Shown: positions 1 to 10,600, numbered from the stretch's first letter. The stretch is 64,000 nt of DNA from Hyparrhenia diplandra (GCA_015847255.1 JADLZK010008433.1:124001-188000); one strand, 5' to 3'. Numbers and translations are program-made. Notes: generated by a model not told the origin, from the sequence alone.

Positions 1-625
1 TCATGTTGGTCGATAGTAGAAAATAACCTTTGTGCCAACGGTGAAAAGAGATCCGCCAATGTTATATTGGTTGATAGTAACTTTTGTCGACGCCACCCGA
101 AAGCTTGGCTAGCACCTGTTTGTTTTCAAACCGCTAGCGGAGAAAAAGGATGGTGCCTATAGAAAGCTTGGCTATACTAGTGATGTTTACATGTGGTTGC
201 TAACTGTCTCTAGCTCTTTGGATGCTTAGGAGCACGGAAAACAGGCATGCATGGCCATAGGATGTGATGGGCCTTGCTGTTTGGGAAAAGGTGGATAGGA
301 AAGAGAATCTAAAGGTTGTGCCATGGGCTGTGATCGAGGTGACGATGCATGACCCAATAATTGTCAAATTCTTTGTTGTTGTCAGACTGAAAGACGATCA
401 GCGGGAGTTAGGTATTGTATACTGACATAGGCATGAAATTTGAGTAAGCATTGCAGAACATAAGACTCTGCTCAAAGGGGATATGTGAAATCATGAACTA
501 AAACGAGATAGTATTTGAAACCAGTAAAACTAATTACCGGTGATGTTTAGACATCGGCGTGCACAAGCTGAAAGGGAAAGAAACTAAGTGAAGAAGAAGA
601 AAACGTCAATCGGATATATTTGCCT
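1..625. repeat. Unit 1 5' spacer
   Basis: No coding sequence is visible. From about 230 the sequence resembles the 5' spacers of the later units. Shared tracts include GCCATGGGCTGTGA (compare 38237 and 51101) and a run around ATGAACTAAAACGAGATAG at 494 (compare 18810, 38376 and 51252). The first 200 bases have no recognisable relative in the window. Confidence 0.6.
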
Positions 626-905
626 AACCTACGAGCTTCTCACGAGTCAGTGAGGACGGTTTGGTGGAGACGAAGTCGAGGTTTCTCAGCAGCTGGAGAA
701 GGGCATGGGCATGACGTCCGTCGTCCTGAATGCCCTAGGCATTGGGCCACAAGTCCATGGTGGGCATGTTAATGTGATTAGGGCTTCCGGCGATGACGAC
801 GACGCCATAGGATATAGTTCGCCACTGCTGTTACACCGGGATCTCCGTTCGGGTGGGAAGGCCCTTAACAGAAAACCGAATGGATCAAACTCAACGGAGA
901 CATTA
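626..905 (-). pseudogene. Ty1-copia pol fragment (GAG-pre-integrase region), U1
   Basis: Read on the minus strand, this gives a decayed piece of a copia polyprotein. A stretch related to NNVSVEFDPFGF is followed by a CNSSGELYPM-like motif, then residues resembling the start of the integrase zinc finger. This order, a DPFGFSVKD-type segment then LLRCNSSGDLYPL and LWHRRLGHP, is typical of the GAG-pre-integrase domain of plant copia elements. The reading frame is broken and no LTR or rest of pol is attached. The same scrap lies at the same place in all five units, so it was present before the duplications. It is almost certainly inert. Confidence 0.6.
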
Positions 906-1291
906 TTGTCATGAGTAAGTGATGAGTGAATAGAGATGCAAGCATTGCAAGCGTCAGGGAGAAGAGCGGGATAAAGAATCTGCGCTACCTGAAACCATGT
1001 AGAAACGGAGGCAATATTTGTTTCATGTTGATCACATGAATATTTTTACAACAAGTTTACATGTGGTTGCTAACAGCCTCTACTGGACACTGGGAACATA
1101 GAACGTGCGTGTGTGGGCATCCTGAGGAGCACACTGTGTGCGCGTGAATGTCGTTGCGAGTAGTTTGTGCGCCGATTCTCAACAAGGGCTTAGGCATAAA
1201 TCAGAGCAACTTCTTTCATAGAATTTATATTGACGCATCAAATTAAATATGTGGTGTCATGATTTTTTTTCTTAACACATTTCCTGGTAAA
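906..1291. repeat. Unit 1 spacer between copia scrap and tandem repeats
   Basis: Non-coding. It is shared with 11740-12424, 19000-19368, 38770-39127 and 51630-51976. Landmarks are the tract around GAATGTGCGTGTGTGG or its variants and CAACAAGGGCTTA(A/G)GCATAAAT. Confidence 0.6.
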
Positions 1292-1616
1292 AATGAATGA
1301 GTGTATCCAAGTTGTATTCCTCCTGTGGGAGAAATCTTTTTCGATTTGCATATTTATGTCGCTGTGTCAGCAAGATATTTGCACATTTATCTTATAGATG
1401 GGTAAAATGAATGGGCGCATATCCATAGTTGTATTCGAGCCAGAGAGATATCTTTTTTTGATCTGCACATTTATATTGTTGTATATCAACAAGATATCTG
1501 CACATCTATCTTATAGATGTGTACAATGATTGTAGGCGCACATATCCATAGCTGTATTCTATTAGGAGAAATCTTTTTTGATCTGCACAATCATGGTGCT
1601 AGCTGTGTCATCAAGA
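1292..1616 (+). repeat. Degenerate tandem repeat, about 110 bp x 3, upstream of U1 TATA box
   Basis: Three head-to-tail copies start at AAATGAATGAGTG (about 1292), AAATGAATGGGCG (about 1407) and CAATGATTGTAGG (about 1525). Each contains CATAGTTGTATTC or a variant, GAGAAATCTTTTTTGAT, CTGCACATTTAT and CTTATAGATG. The same array stands in the same place in every unit. It looks like a fixed upstream minisatellite of the ancestral gene. Confidence 0.8.
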
Positions 1617-1673
1617 TACCTTTGACCTAATTCCTTTGTATTGAAAATTTCTTTGTTTGCCGGGCAGACGGGC

Positions 1674-1680
1674 TATAAAA
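1674..1680 (+). promoter_or_regulatory. TATA box of U1, split from its gene by a LINE insertion
   Basis: TATAAAA stands in the context GGGCTATAAAATGACTCTTG, which is conserved at U2 (12804), U4 (39502) and U5 (52357). The 1.8-kb retroposon starts ten bases downstream. A second copy of the box lies past the insertion at 3536-3542. Confidence 0.55.
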
Positions 1681-1689
1681 TGACTCTTG

Positions 1690-3509
1690 GAAGAAGACGT
1701 AAGTGGGGGCAACCGGTCCCGTACCCTCGCGTCGCTCTCAGGGGGCGACTGGCGGGCGACGGGAGGCGACCGCCGCCGCCAGCCCCAACCTCCCCGCCCT
1801 AGCTCACCCCCGGCCGCTCCGCCACCACCAGTGCGTGGCGATGGCGGCCCGTTATGGCGCCACAAAGGCCCCACGGCAGCTCCTCCACCCTCCCCTCCCC
1901 TTTTCCTTCTTCTCCTACCTCCGAGCTTGGAGCTGCAGGGACGTCCGCCGGGCGCCATGGAGCTACGGATCCAGCCCCGGTGCTGGGATCTGGTGGCCCC
2001 TGCTCGGTTTCCGCGCCGGGGCCGTGGAAGGCCGGGCGGGCACGCTGGGCCCCGATCCGGTGTCGCTGTTCCTCGGCGGTCTCTCCAGGCGGGGGGTGGG
2101 CTGTGCGTGCCTGGCGGTCGGGCGGACTCTTCTTCCCGACCGCGAGGCTGCGGCAGTCGCTCTCGAGTCGGCTCGCAAGGGCTCGCGTTCACGCCCCCCG
2201 TGTGGGCGTGGCCTGCCCTACCTCCCTGCTGCTGCTCTGCGACCCACCGCCCACGACCTCATCCAGGCGACAGCCGGCGTCGGGATGCTCGGGGCGGCTG
2301 CCGCCACTGACGGCGGTGGCCGGCCCGTGGCCCCGTGGTGGTGACCGCCCCGCAGACGGGCGGTTCCGTCCTCGGCTGCCCCTTCCTCCCTGGCGGGGAG
2401 CTGGCGCTATGGCAGGTGCTACGTCGACTCCTTCTTCGGTCTGCGTTCGTGGTTCGCAGCGTCGGGGGCGCGTGGTTCGCCGCGGCGTGCGGCGGTGGGG
2501 CTGTGTACCCGTGTTCTTCGTGTGCAGGTCCAGCTGCAGCTTGGTTCGCGTTGTTTGGCCGTGGGCTTGCCGACGGCGGGGCTGCGCGACCAACCCGATC
2601 CTCCCTCATCCGTGCTGCTCTACGGTTGTAAGAGGGCCTTCTCGCCAAATTGGGGAGGGCAGTGCACTATGATGGCGTTGGCCTTGACAGGTTTTCCTGT
2701 CGGCGCGCGCCTCCCACTGTCGCGGGCGAGTCCGATCGCGGCTCCGTGCGGTGTGGCGGCGGCCGACAACACCTACTTCTTCCGGGTGAGGGCGCTTGCC
2801 GGTGCGCGCCCCCTCCTTCACGGGGCGAGTCCGTTATCGGCTCCGTGTGGAGTGGTGGCGGCCGGCACCCACCCTTCTTCGTCTTGGCGGCGATGCTCGC
2901 GGTGCGCGCCCCGCCTCCATGGTGTGGCGGCGACCGGCTACCACCTATGTTCGGGGCGTGGACACTTTGCCTGTTCTTGTGTCCCCTCGGTGGGTCTCCG
3001 GAAGTAGCAACAAAGTTCTGGGCGAAAGCTCGGCTCGAGATCTCTCGAGCCGGTGACGAATTTTCCTTGTTGGGGGGCGTCAGCGAAGAACCATTGCAGC
3101 TGCTTCTCCTCGACACAAGGCTTCGGGCGCAAGCCTCGCCGGGCTTCTGCTTGGCTGGCGATGATTACGTTGCGGCGTCATTCACCTCCCGGAGGCATCG
3201 TTGAAGAGCTCGTGTCTTGGTGTAGCCTCTCCTCTCGCTAGTTTTTCTTTTTCGTGGTTATGCCACTTTTTCGCCCCGTGCTGGGGGGCGCTTTGTTGTT
3301 GTTGTTTCTTTTGTGGATTAGCCACATCCTAGCCTCAGCCTTGAGAGGTCGTTATGCGGTTTTAGTCCGGTTTCCCATAATTAAGCTGGACGACGAGGTT
3401 TTGCCTCGTTTTCCTCAAAACGAGGTTATCACCATTTTGGGCACTTGAATATATTCAGGTGGGGGCGCCTCCCGGTGAAAATTCAAAAAAAAAAAAAAAA
3501 AAAAAAAAA
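1690..3509 (+). mobile_element. LINE-like retroposon (UTR-like sequence only), flanked by TSD
   Basis: The insertion ends in a run of about 25 A and is flanked by the 13-bp direct repeat AAAATGACTCTTG (1677-1689 and 3506-3518). These are hallmarks of L1-type target-primed insertion. The body is very GC-rich from 1700 to 3200. Its last 250 bases resemble grass LINE 3' ends, with CCTCAAAACGAGGTTATCACC and a G-rich GGTGGGGGCGCCTCCCGG before the poly(A). No reverse transcriptase or endonuclease reading frame is present. It is therefore probably an internally deleted LINE, or a non-autonomous retroposon mobilised by a LINE. Overlapping open frames on both strands in the GC-rich part follow from base composition and are not called as genes. 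Confidence 0.75.
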
Positions 3510-3535
3510 TGACTCTTGTGGCATCTCTGTAGGGC

Positions 3536-3542
3536 TATAAAA
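3536..3542 (+). promoter_or_regulatory. Second TATA box copy of U1
   Basis: GGGCTATAAAATGACTCTTG recurs here about 20 bases after the LINE target repeat, so the promoter region carries a local tandem duplication of about 33 bp (3510-3555). It is the box nearest to the U1 START relic. Confidence 0.45.
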
Positions 3543-3569
3543 TGACTCTTGTGTCATCTTCATAGTCGC

Positions 3570-4671
3570 CGTTAGGCGCATGGCCCCGATGAGGCGATCC
3601 TACCGTCTGGATGGCGACGCCGAGGCCACGACCATCCCTGCGGAGTTACACCGCGACTGACTCCTCGTCGAGGAACACGAATGACGGCGATGGCCAACCA
3701 TGTCCTCTACAACGACGACCATCTACCTCCTCAAGAGGGAGCTTCTGTGGCTCCCCAACCCCGACGGGGACACGCTGAGCTACCTGGGGTACCAAAAAGA
3801 AAGCACTCTCGTCGCCATGCTTAGAGATTCGGTACACATCTACGCACATATTCTCCTATCCATGTCTTCCTGCAACTATCGCAATGCTAAATGTTTGTGT
3901 TGTTTGTCCATCAGAAGTGCTGGTCCGAGCTGTTTCCCTGGCATCGTCGCTGGTGTGACCGCCAGTGGTGCCATCTCGGGTGGCATTTTCGGCTCACGTA
4001 CTCAATTTGTGAGTTGGGTTCGCATGCATATCCTATTCGTACATCTGTGTTTTTTAGCCAACGCTGTATCCTATGTGTGTTGTGTTGTTCATTCAACTGA
4101 CTTTTTGGAGCATCGGCCGATCGAGCAATTGCAGATGAATGCAGAGCTGCAAGTGCGGTCGCCACGTCCGCTCAACCGCAGAATCAACTTCCTAAGTACA
4201 CAAAGCGGGTGGCGGAGGGGCAGTGGGTTGTGATGGACGTGTCCGTGGACGGCATCCATGGATCGCCAGTCAGCCACATCGCTGCAGGCTGCTTTCGTCA
4301 AGGTCGAGCTGCCTCGTTGAGGACTTGAGCAATGGCTATTGCAAGGTAAGTACATAAACAGTCCTACTCTTGGTTATTCTACATTCATATCCTTCTAGAT
4401 CTTTCAACTTGAAATTCACTCTTACAAATCCAGATGACAAGGGTTGTCCATGCGGAGTACAATGAGACCACCGTGCCAACCATGTTCATGCATGCCACTG
4501 TTTTGCTCTGGGAAGGCTCTCGGCGCGCAACATTGGTTCACGTCGCTGCTGCAGAGGCAGTGCCAATACCTCGCTGTACATTCTAAAAAAAATAAAGGGT
4601 TGTATGTGCACGTCTACTGTTCTGAAGAAATAAACATTCTGATACAGTCCTTGAAGACACCTGCTGAATAA
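3570..4671 (+). pseudogene. HD-Zip class IV START-domain gene relic, U1 (most complete copy)
   Basis: Four exon remnants are visible. The first (about 3700-3830) gives LLWLPNPDGDTLSYLGYQKE, matching the DEPLW.P..DG segment that opens the START domain of HD-Zip IV factors. It then jumps by deletion to VAMLRDSV. The second (about 3912-4013) gives FPGIVAGVTASGAISGG, but WSELFP lies in another frame, so a base is lost. The third (4135-4345) begins MNAELQV.SPRPLNRRINFL, shifts frame, and continues with QWVVMDVSVDGIHGSPVSH. It ends at an intact AAG|GTAAGT donor. The fourth (4434-4671) reads RVVHAEYNETTVPTMF and, in a second frame, GKALG then LQRQCQYLAV. No homeodomain or zipper was found upstream. 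HD-Zip IV proteins are plant epidermal transcription factors, and the START segment resembles the rice ROC/TF1 type. The frameshifts make it a pseudogene. A 177-codon frame (3700-4233) reads through two introns by chance. Confidence 0.8.
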
Positions 4672-4909
4672 TCGATGCCAATGGCAGCGGCTTCTTAGGA
4701 TGCGCGTGTTCTGAAGAAATAAAGGGCTGTATGTGCACGTCTGCTGTTCATGACGCAGGCGTAGTCTAGTCTATTTATGTTGTTTTTTGCTTATTTGCTT
4801 TCGATCGAGTCGTGTGGAATTTGTCATTAATCATGTTATAGTCCTTATACAATATAGTAGGGCTGTTTGTATTCTAAAATTTGACACTAAGGAATTTATG
4901 TTTTATTTC
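4672..4909. repeat. Unit 1 3' spacer, first part
   Basis: This is the conserved tract after the START relic. It contains TTTCGATCGAGTCGTGTGG, which recurs at 13978, 20198, 40682 and 58637, and GGGCTGTTTGTATTCT. It is probably the old 3' UTR and downstream sequence. Confidence 0.55.
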
Positions 4910-5204
4910 ACGTGAAATTTTACAGCGTTTCGAAAGAGTAGAGTCTTCCATTATGATAGATCGGATGGCTATAATACAAGAACCAATATGGAGGAACTTA
5001 AGTTGTGGGTTCACTGTCTTTTTATGTGAACCCGTGGCCTTGAACTTGTGTGCACTCCCGGCGGTACGCATGTCTCGGCCGCTTCAACGAGTTTGTCCTC
5101 ACCGTGTGCCACACATGCCATGCACAGCGTAAGGATGATGTGGCGCACGACGAACAGGGCGGTTCACAGGTACAACATGTCATGCAGTAAACCGATGTGC
5201 GTCT

Positions 5205-5366
5205 AGGATGTCAAGAACGCTGTCACCGGCATGAGCGACCAAGAGATCAATGATTCATGCACCTTCAGCTACACAGCCAACATCGAGGGTGTCAAGAACG
5301 CCGTCACTGGCATGAGTGACCAAGATATTAACGATACACGCACCTGCAACTACCCTGCTATGTGCA
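5205..5366 (+). repeat. 81-bp tandem duplication in coding phase
   Basis: Two copies, about 5205-5285 and 5286-5366, share GTCAAGAACGC(T/C)GTCAC and CATGAG(C/T)GACCAAGA. The period is 27 codons and the frame stays open through both, giving VKNAVTGMSDQ(E/D)IND twice. The protein is not recognised. Confidence 0.7.
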
Positions 5367-5960
5367 TCCATTCACAAATTCGCTTGATGTCTTGGCTCAA
5401 GGAATGGTGCTTTACATGACGATCAGTTTGGTCATAAACAGTCAAAAATAGTCACAGTTAACTTGCCATGACGACCAAATAATCTGTCGTGTATCTCATG
5501 TCATACTTCTGCTGGACTGACGGAAATCATCATCGATTGACATTTGAGTTCGTCATGGGTTAGTTGTCCACTGTTATACCCGGTCCATATCCAAACCCAT
5601 ATCCAAACCAACCATTGATCAAAAGCAGAGCACGTCGTACATTTCCGCAAGAAGAAGTCCATCAACATCGATCGGGTGCCTCGTCGGGGGCGCAAGCTCT
5701 TCATTTGGACACTCGGTGCTCCTCGCCGTCGCCGTCGCCGTGCTTGCCATGCTCAACCTTGTTCGTGGCCACCGTATCTTGTCTTGCAATCGCCGCCTTC
5801 GCCCTCACGGGCCCTAGAGGCAAGCTCCCTCTTGGCCGGCCTCCACACCTTGCTCTTGACTCCTCGATATGTTCCTCTCCTTCCTGGGGTGGCCACGCGC
5901 CTCTGTTCCGTCCGCTCCTTGACTCCCTGATGTTCCTGTAAGTGATGACGCAAGACAATA

Positions 5961-6217
5961 TGTGTTTAGTTGGTGAAATATTTTTAGGTTCGGGTAGTTT
6001 AGCACTTTTTGTTTGTATTTGATAATTATTGTCCCCACCCTAGACTAACCGGGCTTAAAAGATTCGTCTCACATTTTTCACCTAAACTGTTGAATTAGTT
6101 TGTTTGTTTACCTAAATTTTTTTTTGTTTACCTATATTTAATACTCCATGCATGCGTCAAAAGATTCGATGTGATGGGTAACATTTTTTGGTTCACTCTT
6201 TGTGAACTAAACAGGCT
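5961..6217. mobile_element. MITE with TGTTTAGTT / AACTAAACA ends
   Basis: The element begins TGTGTTTAGTT and ends AACTAAACAGGCTCT as an inverted pair. Inside is the grass MITE signature AAAAGATTCGTCTCAC, a CTAAACTGT..AATTAGTT run, and TTTAATACTCCATGCATGCG. A related but truncated copy sits at 13301. The superfamily is not settled from sequence alone. Confidence 0.6.
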
Positions 6218-6375
6218 CTTAGTGGGATTGGGTGGGGGAGCTAGAGATTCTACATGGTAGGAAAAGTACTAAACTACCCTTAACTATAAATTAATATCTA
6301 CTGTAAATAATTTTAGTGGGAGGAACCACCGATTTCTTCCAAGCACAGTAACAAATCTCTTATTTTATTATCTAT

Positions 6376-6464
6376 TGTCAACACACTGAGGATGAGAAGT
6401 GTTCTCCATGGAGACATGATTTTTTTTTTTTTTTTTAAATTTGGTTAGTGCCAGCATGTTATGT
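6376..6464. repeat. Unit 1 3' spacer, second part
   Basis: This continues the conserved 3' spacer (ACTGAGGATG..AAGTGTT, compare 14112 and 20338). A poly(T) tract follows, then GTGCCAGCATGTTATGTTCTTCG, where the next LINE stub inserted. Confidence 0.55.
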
Positions 6465-6478
6465 TCTTCGTGACACTT

Positions 6479-6683
6479 TTTTTTTTTTTGAAGGGAAACA
6501 GGAGGGGGCAAAGCGCCCCTACTGTGCTTTTATTGAAAATTAAACGAGCAAAAATTTACAACAAAAGTTCAGGAAACCAAAAAGGATACAAAAAAGATTA
6601 AAAAAATTACACAAAGTTGTCTAGCCATTGGGTAAATAAAATCTTTGAAGAAGGCTTTTTGCTCTGTGGATAACCAAGGCAAA
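6479..6683 (-). mobile_element. 5'-truncated LINE stub (3' end only)
   Basis: A poly(T) run at the left end, meaning poly(A) on the minus strand, and the 14-bp direct repeat TCTTCGTGACACTT (6465-6478 and 6684-6697) mark a LINE insertion. Only about 205 bp of 3' UTR-like sequence is present. The undisturbed site reads TTCTTCGTGACACTTCAAGC in U4 (40831) and, slightly changed, in U2 (14211) and U5. Confidence 0.85.
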
Positions 6684-6729
6684 TCTTCGTGACACTTCAA
6701 GCTGAGGTATAGTGGCGGATGCTATTTAC

Positions 6730-7180
6730 TTGTTGGTTCGTCATTCGCCCTTGTGGCGGTGGTAGAGGGCCTCACATGATGGGTCACCCTGATCAATGAT
6801 AGAGTAGTAGTCGTAACGTAGATGTGGTGTCTATGCTAGAGGCTACCTTCATTTGCCTCGAACTCGTACGATTGAGGTGGTAGGCAGCAGGTGGCGATAG
6901 CCCTGTCTGTCCCTTATAATCCACTGTGTTAGTGTTCGGCGTAGAGCTGTAGGCCAGCAATGCTTGGCAAACAAGTGTTATCCGGTGCCCGAAGTAAGTA
7001 GATAGTGGTAGAGGTATCTTATCTAGAATCTCTACCTTAGAAGACCTTGCTACTCTTGTCTTCTCTCTTTTGTTATCCTAGGTGAACTAGCTAAGAGAAA
7101 TTTATACAACCGTTGCATGTGGAAATACGATACCCTAAATGCTTCAGGATGAAAGCTAAAACGACATTTCCGTGCGCTTG
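6730..7180 (+). repeat. Decayed long-LTR remnant related to the LTRs at 24151 and 30782
   Basis: It shares ordered landmarks with the 3' half of those LTRs. These are a TAGTCGTAACGTAGATGTGGTGTCTA tract (compare AATCGATAGTGTAGACTTGGT), ATAATCCACTGTGTTAG..TTCGGCGTAGAGCT (compare GTCCACCACGTTCGGATTGG and CGTAGAGCT), TGTGGAAATACGATACCCT, and GTGCGCTTG near the end. Similarity is modest, so this is an old member of a related family without internal sequence. Confidence 0.5.
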
Positions 7181-8272
7181 TAAAACTCATTCTGTTTACG
7201 TTAAGAAACGCCACCATTGCCCAAGGGCCCTTTAAATTATAGAGCCGGCCCTGCCAGCTGTGTTGTGGTAATTGCTGCTGCCGGACTTCCGGGGTCGCCA
7301 TCTTCCCACAGACTCCTACTATACAAGAGCTGGCCCATCTGAATGGCCCACCTAGCATAGCACCGGGGACTCGGTGCTGCTCCAAATCGAAGAGAAGGGA
7401 GAAAGGATTGGAAATGTTGTTGTTGGCTGGCCTGAACTCTGAATTTCTGATCATTTGCTTGTTCGCAGTGTGGTAGATGGGACTGGGACTGAGTTGGAGA
7501 AACACAGAGATGGTGAGGGACTGAATTGGGTTAACTGGCTAACTGTGCATGTGGTAGATGGGACTGGGACGCATTGACCCTGCTGTGAAAGGAGTCAAGT
7601 AAGGAAGGTTCAGGCAAGGCGTTGGGATGCTACTTCGCGCGGCAGCAGTGGTGTCGACGAGTGCCATAGGAGTTCTGTTCTACAGTTGGAACTTAGAAGT
7701 GCAACCACGAGCCTGCAGTGAGCAGACTAGAGATTGTGAAAGTATTGCTCTACTCTTCATATTTGGTCCACAACATGGTCTCCCCTTTTTTTCAATTAAA
7801 TGAAAGAATGGGATTACAATAATGTTAAGCAGCTAGGCTCAAAGCAAAAGGAAAAGCAAAAGTATTACATAAGGTTCTCTCTCCAGATACTAAGAAGTAA
7901 ACTCTTGTTGCCTTTGGCTTTAGTGCAAACTAAATCCAATTCTTCCATGAATAATCTTTTCGATCTTGAAAGGCTTTTCTGTCTATTGTCAAAAATGATG
8001 TTGTTCCTCATTTTCCAAATAATCTAGCAGGCAGTGATCATAATTTCTCTGAAGATAATACTACCAAAGTTTGATCTAGCTTGCATGAGCATAACGACAG
8101 GTTCAAGATTTATGTTTAGAGAATTCCAGCTGTGTTTTGTGCAACCTGGAGGACCGAAACGGTGACCGTGAGGGGGAATGGGAGCCTCAATTTTCCTTTT
8201 TCATTTTCGGTCATCGGCTCAACTCCCAACCTCAAAAAACAAACTCAAACGGGAGACGAGTAACACACGTGC
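7181..8272. other. Unassigned intergenic sequence
   Basis: I see no gene. A motif GTGGTAGATGGGACTGGGAC occurs twice (7471 and 7551), a local 80-bp spaced duplication. The 151-codon minus-strand frame at 7050-7505 overlaps the LTR remnant and shows no family features. Confidence 0.4.
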
Positions 8273-8275
8273 TAA

Positions 8276-8559
8276 GGCCAGTCTCAATGGAGAGTTTCAT
8301 TGCACTCTTTCCAAGACTATAAGATGAAATGAAACTTAGATGAAACACCCTCCCTCAATGCAAAGTTTCATTCTAAAGTTTCATATGCATTTAATTCCAT
8401 GACTCGAGAGAGAGTTGGTATGTGTGCCAAAAGAGTTTCACCAAGATGAAACTTTTCCCTTCTCTCTCCTCGAGTTTTATGTAAAAAGTGAACTTTTGCT
8501 GATGTGGCACCCTATTTAATGTGCATGAAACACCTATGAAACTCCCATTGAGAATGTCC
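8276..8559. mobile_element. Tourist-like MITE (PIF/Harbinger), 284 bp
   Basis: The ends are GGCCAGTCTCAATGGAGAGT and, reverse-complemented, GGACATTCTCAATGGGAGTT. The element is flanked by TAA on both sides (8273-8275 and 8560-8562). The TAA target and the GGCCAGTC.CAATGG terminus are characteristic of Tourist/Ping-type MITEs. The interior has repeated GAAACTTT and TTTCAT motifs. Confidence 0.85.
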
Positions 8560-10600
8560 TAACTGGTAGCAAGGTGTCACGAGCAAAGAGAGCACCGAGA
8601 TGTCCACGACCCAAATGATTGGGTGGATGTTCCCTAGGAACACAGCGGGACACTTCAAACTATCGCACACGGCCGACAAGAGCAAATGTCGAACCGGAGG
8701 ACTAAAAAAAAGTCACTCAACTTCTATAGAGAAGAAGTGAGTTCCCGAAACTAAAATACCAACGTCAACTCGTGACGAGAGTACCTAGAAAAATTCCTCG
8801 GATTGATAGAAAGCCAACGCAAGAACCGGATTGCAAACCGGATCACAAATAGGCAAGGGCAGCTTGTTAGAAATAGATTAGAAATTCGGACAGCAAGCAA
8901 ATGAACTAAGCTGCAGAAAACATCAAGCACTATGTATGCGAACCGAGCAAAAAGCTCACTTTGGAGCCCAAACACAAATGCTAGAGCTGGACAATGAATT
9001 ACTGGACCTGCATACAGATTCAATTATGAACTAGAGCACAACACGATCAGCATCAAGGAGAACCTGCACGTGTATCAAGGGAGAAGCTGCTGCTGCTAGA
9101 TGCATTCTTGAATAAACAAATCAAGCACTGCAGCTAGAAAGAGACATCTCATGTGATTAGCAATGCAAATTACGTTGATGCTCATGAACACTAGACGCAC
9201 GCACTACTGCTACTCTGAACCTGCTGTCTACCTCAAGAACGGTGCAGATAGGAAGAGGATGAGCTCTCGGTGCTGACCGCTGCAGTCCTGATGTGACCGG
9301 AGTCTCACGGACGCCTGCTCGATGATGGCGAGCGCCAGGCCTGCTCGAAGATGATAGCGTCTGGTGCTAATCTGCACAACACAAACAGAGAGAGAATCGA
9401 ATAGAAAACCGGACTGCTGCAGTTCGCTGATTGAAAGGCAAGCACCAGATTGAAGCTGGGGACACGAAGCTAGCGCACACGAGAAAAGCCTGCAGCTTCT
9501 CTCAGACCGCACGAGCGAAGAACAGAGAAATGCCTGATCCCAAAAACAACCGAATCCGGTCAGAAACTCTATGAATCGAAGCCAAAATTCGCACAGATGA
9601 AATTGACCTAGCTACGAACTAATCCCTAAGAAATCATTGGCTGGAACGCATCCAATCACCGGCAAAATCAGATCATAGCCATGACGAAAATGGGGAAAAA
9701 TAGCTAAGAACACAGACCGAAAATCACAAATCAAAGTGACAAATCCCAGAGGGCATGAGTGGATTAAGGGCCACTCTTCCTACGAACGAAAATCACAGCA
9801 CAAAATATCCACAAATTTGTTCTTAGACCTCTAAACAAGAACCATAAAAATGAGGAAAAATAAAAACGAAAATGAAAGAGGCAAGATGGGATGGAGGGGT
9901 AAGCATCCACTAAATCGTCCAATATTCTCTCTTCCTAAACTACCCCTAAGATACATGAGTCGATCTTCTAACCCTAGGGCTATTTTGGTCGACTCTAGAT
10001 AATTTGTCGATCCGACGGCCACCGCGCCTCCTCATCCGTAGCATCGCTCCGCGCGATCTCCCAGATGCCGCCACGCGCCGTCCTTCCGACCACCGGAACG
10101 TCCACCCGGGTTTGAGGCCCAAACCCGTGAAACCCGCCGATGGTTTTGAGGCCCAAACCACCAAACCCGCGCCTGTGGTTTTGAGGTCCAAACCACGAAA
10201 CCCGCACCGATGGTTTTGAGGACAAATCACCAAACCTCCTCGACACGTGTCATCACCGTCTTGATCGCCCGAAGTCGCCAAGTCATCCGAGCTCCCGCTC
10301 TCTGCCCGCACTTCGCCGTCTTGACCCGATCGACACGGTCCTACCACGTCCTCTTGCATTCGTCGATGTCCCGGATGTCAGCCCGGCATGGCTAGCCACC
10401 CAACGATCTGGTCCCTCGGTCCAAGCCTCACGTCCGTCCTTCACCTCCGCGGTCCGTCGGCCCGACACGTCCTCCTTGGCTCCTTCATCTCGCCCGTCAG
10501 CTACCATCTCCGAGCTCCACACACGCACAACACGAACCAAGAGATATGTCTTCGACACACTCCACGTGTGCCGGTGAACATAGCCGAAGCATAAAAGATA
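8560..10600 (-). other. Probable retroelement-derived sequence, minus orientation
   Basis: No complete gene is seen. The minus strand at 9946-10359 translates to repeated GLGLKT- or GLDLKT-like segments and an Arg-rich tail. I associate such sequence with grass retrotransposon 5' regions, but this is weak. 9840-9960 is A-rich and ends near a change to GC-rich sequence at 10000. No LTR pair or integrase/RT motif was found. Confidence 0.35.
10108..10244. repeat. Four tandem copies of a 34-35 bp repeat
   Basis: Copies start at 10108, 10142, 10177 and 10212. Each begins GG(G/T)TTTGAGG, continues with a CCAAACC variant, and contains AAACCCGC or a variant. On the minus strand they encode the repeated GL.LKT peptide. 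Confidence 0.8.

Larger units (their letters stand above)
4910..6375. other. Unit 1-specific insertion of unknown origin
   Basis: In U2 and U3 the phrase TTTATTTCATTATCTATTGT is continuous (14077-14096). In U1 it is interrupted after about 4910 and resumes near 6376, so roughly 1.45 kb is extra here. I cannot assign it to a transposon family. Terminal repeats are unclear and only a weak TTTTATT direct repeat is seen at the junctions. It holds an 81-bp tandem duplication (5205-5366) and a MITE (5961-6217). Short open frames at 4881, 5231 and 5564 have no recognised relatives. Confidence 0.5.

Noticed and set aside
1687..3204. Several overlapping open frames of 130-270 codons on both strands
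   Set aside because: They lie in a GC-rich retroposon body, overlap in several frames, are Arg/Pro/Gly-rich and show no domain; stops are simply rare at this base composition.
7050..7505. 151-codon minus-strand frame
   Set aside because: Overlaps an LTR remnant, shows no family motif, and has no splice or start context.
10108..10244. Possible CRISPR-like array
   Set aside because: Direct tandem repeats without spacers in a plant genome; a minisatellite fits.
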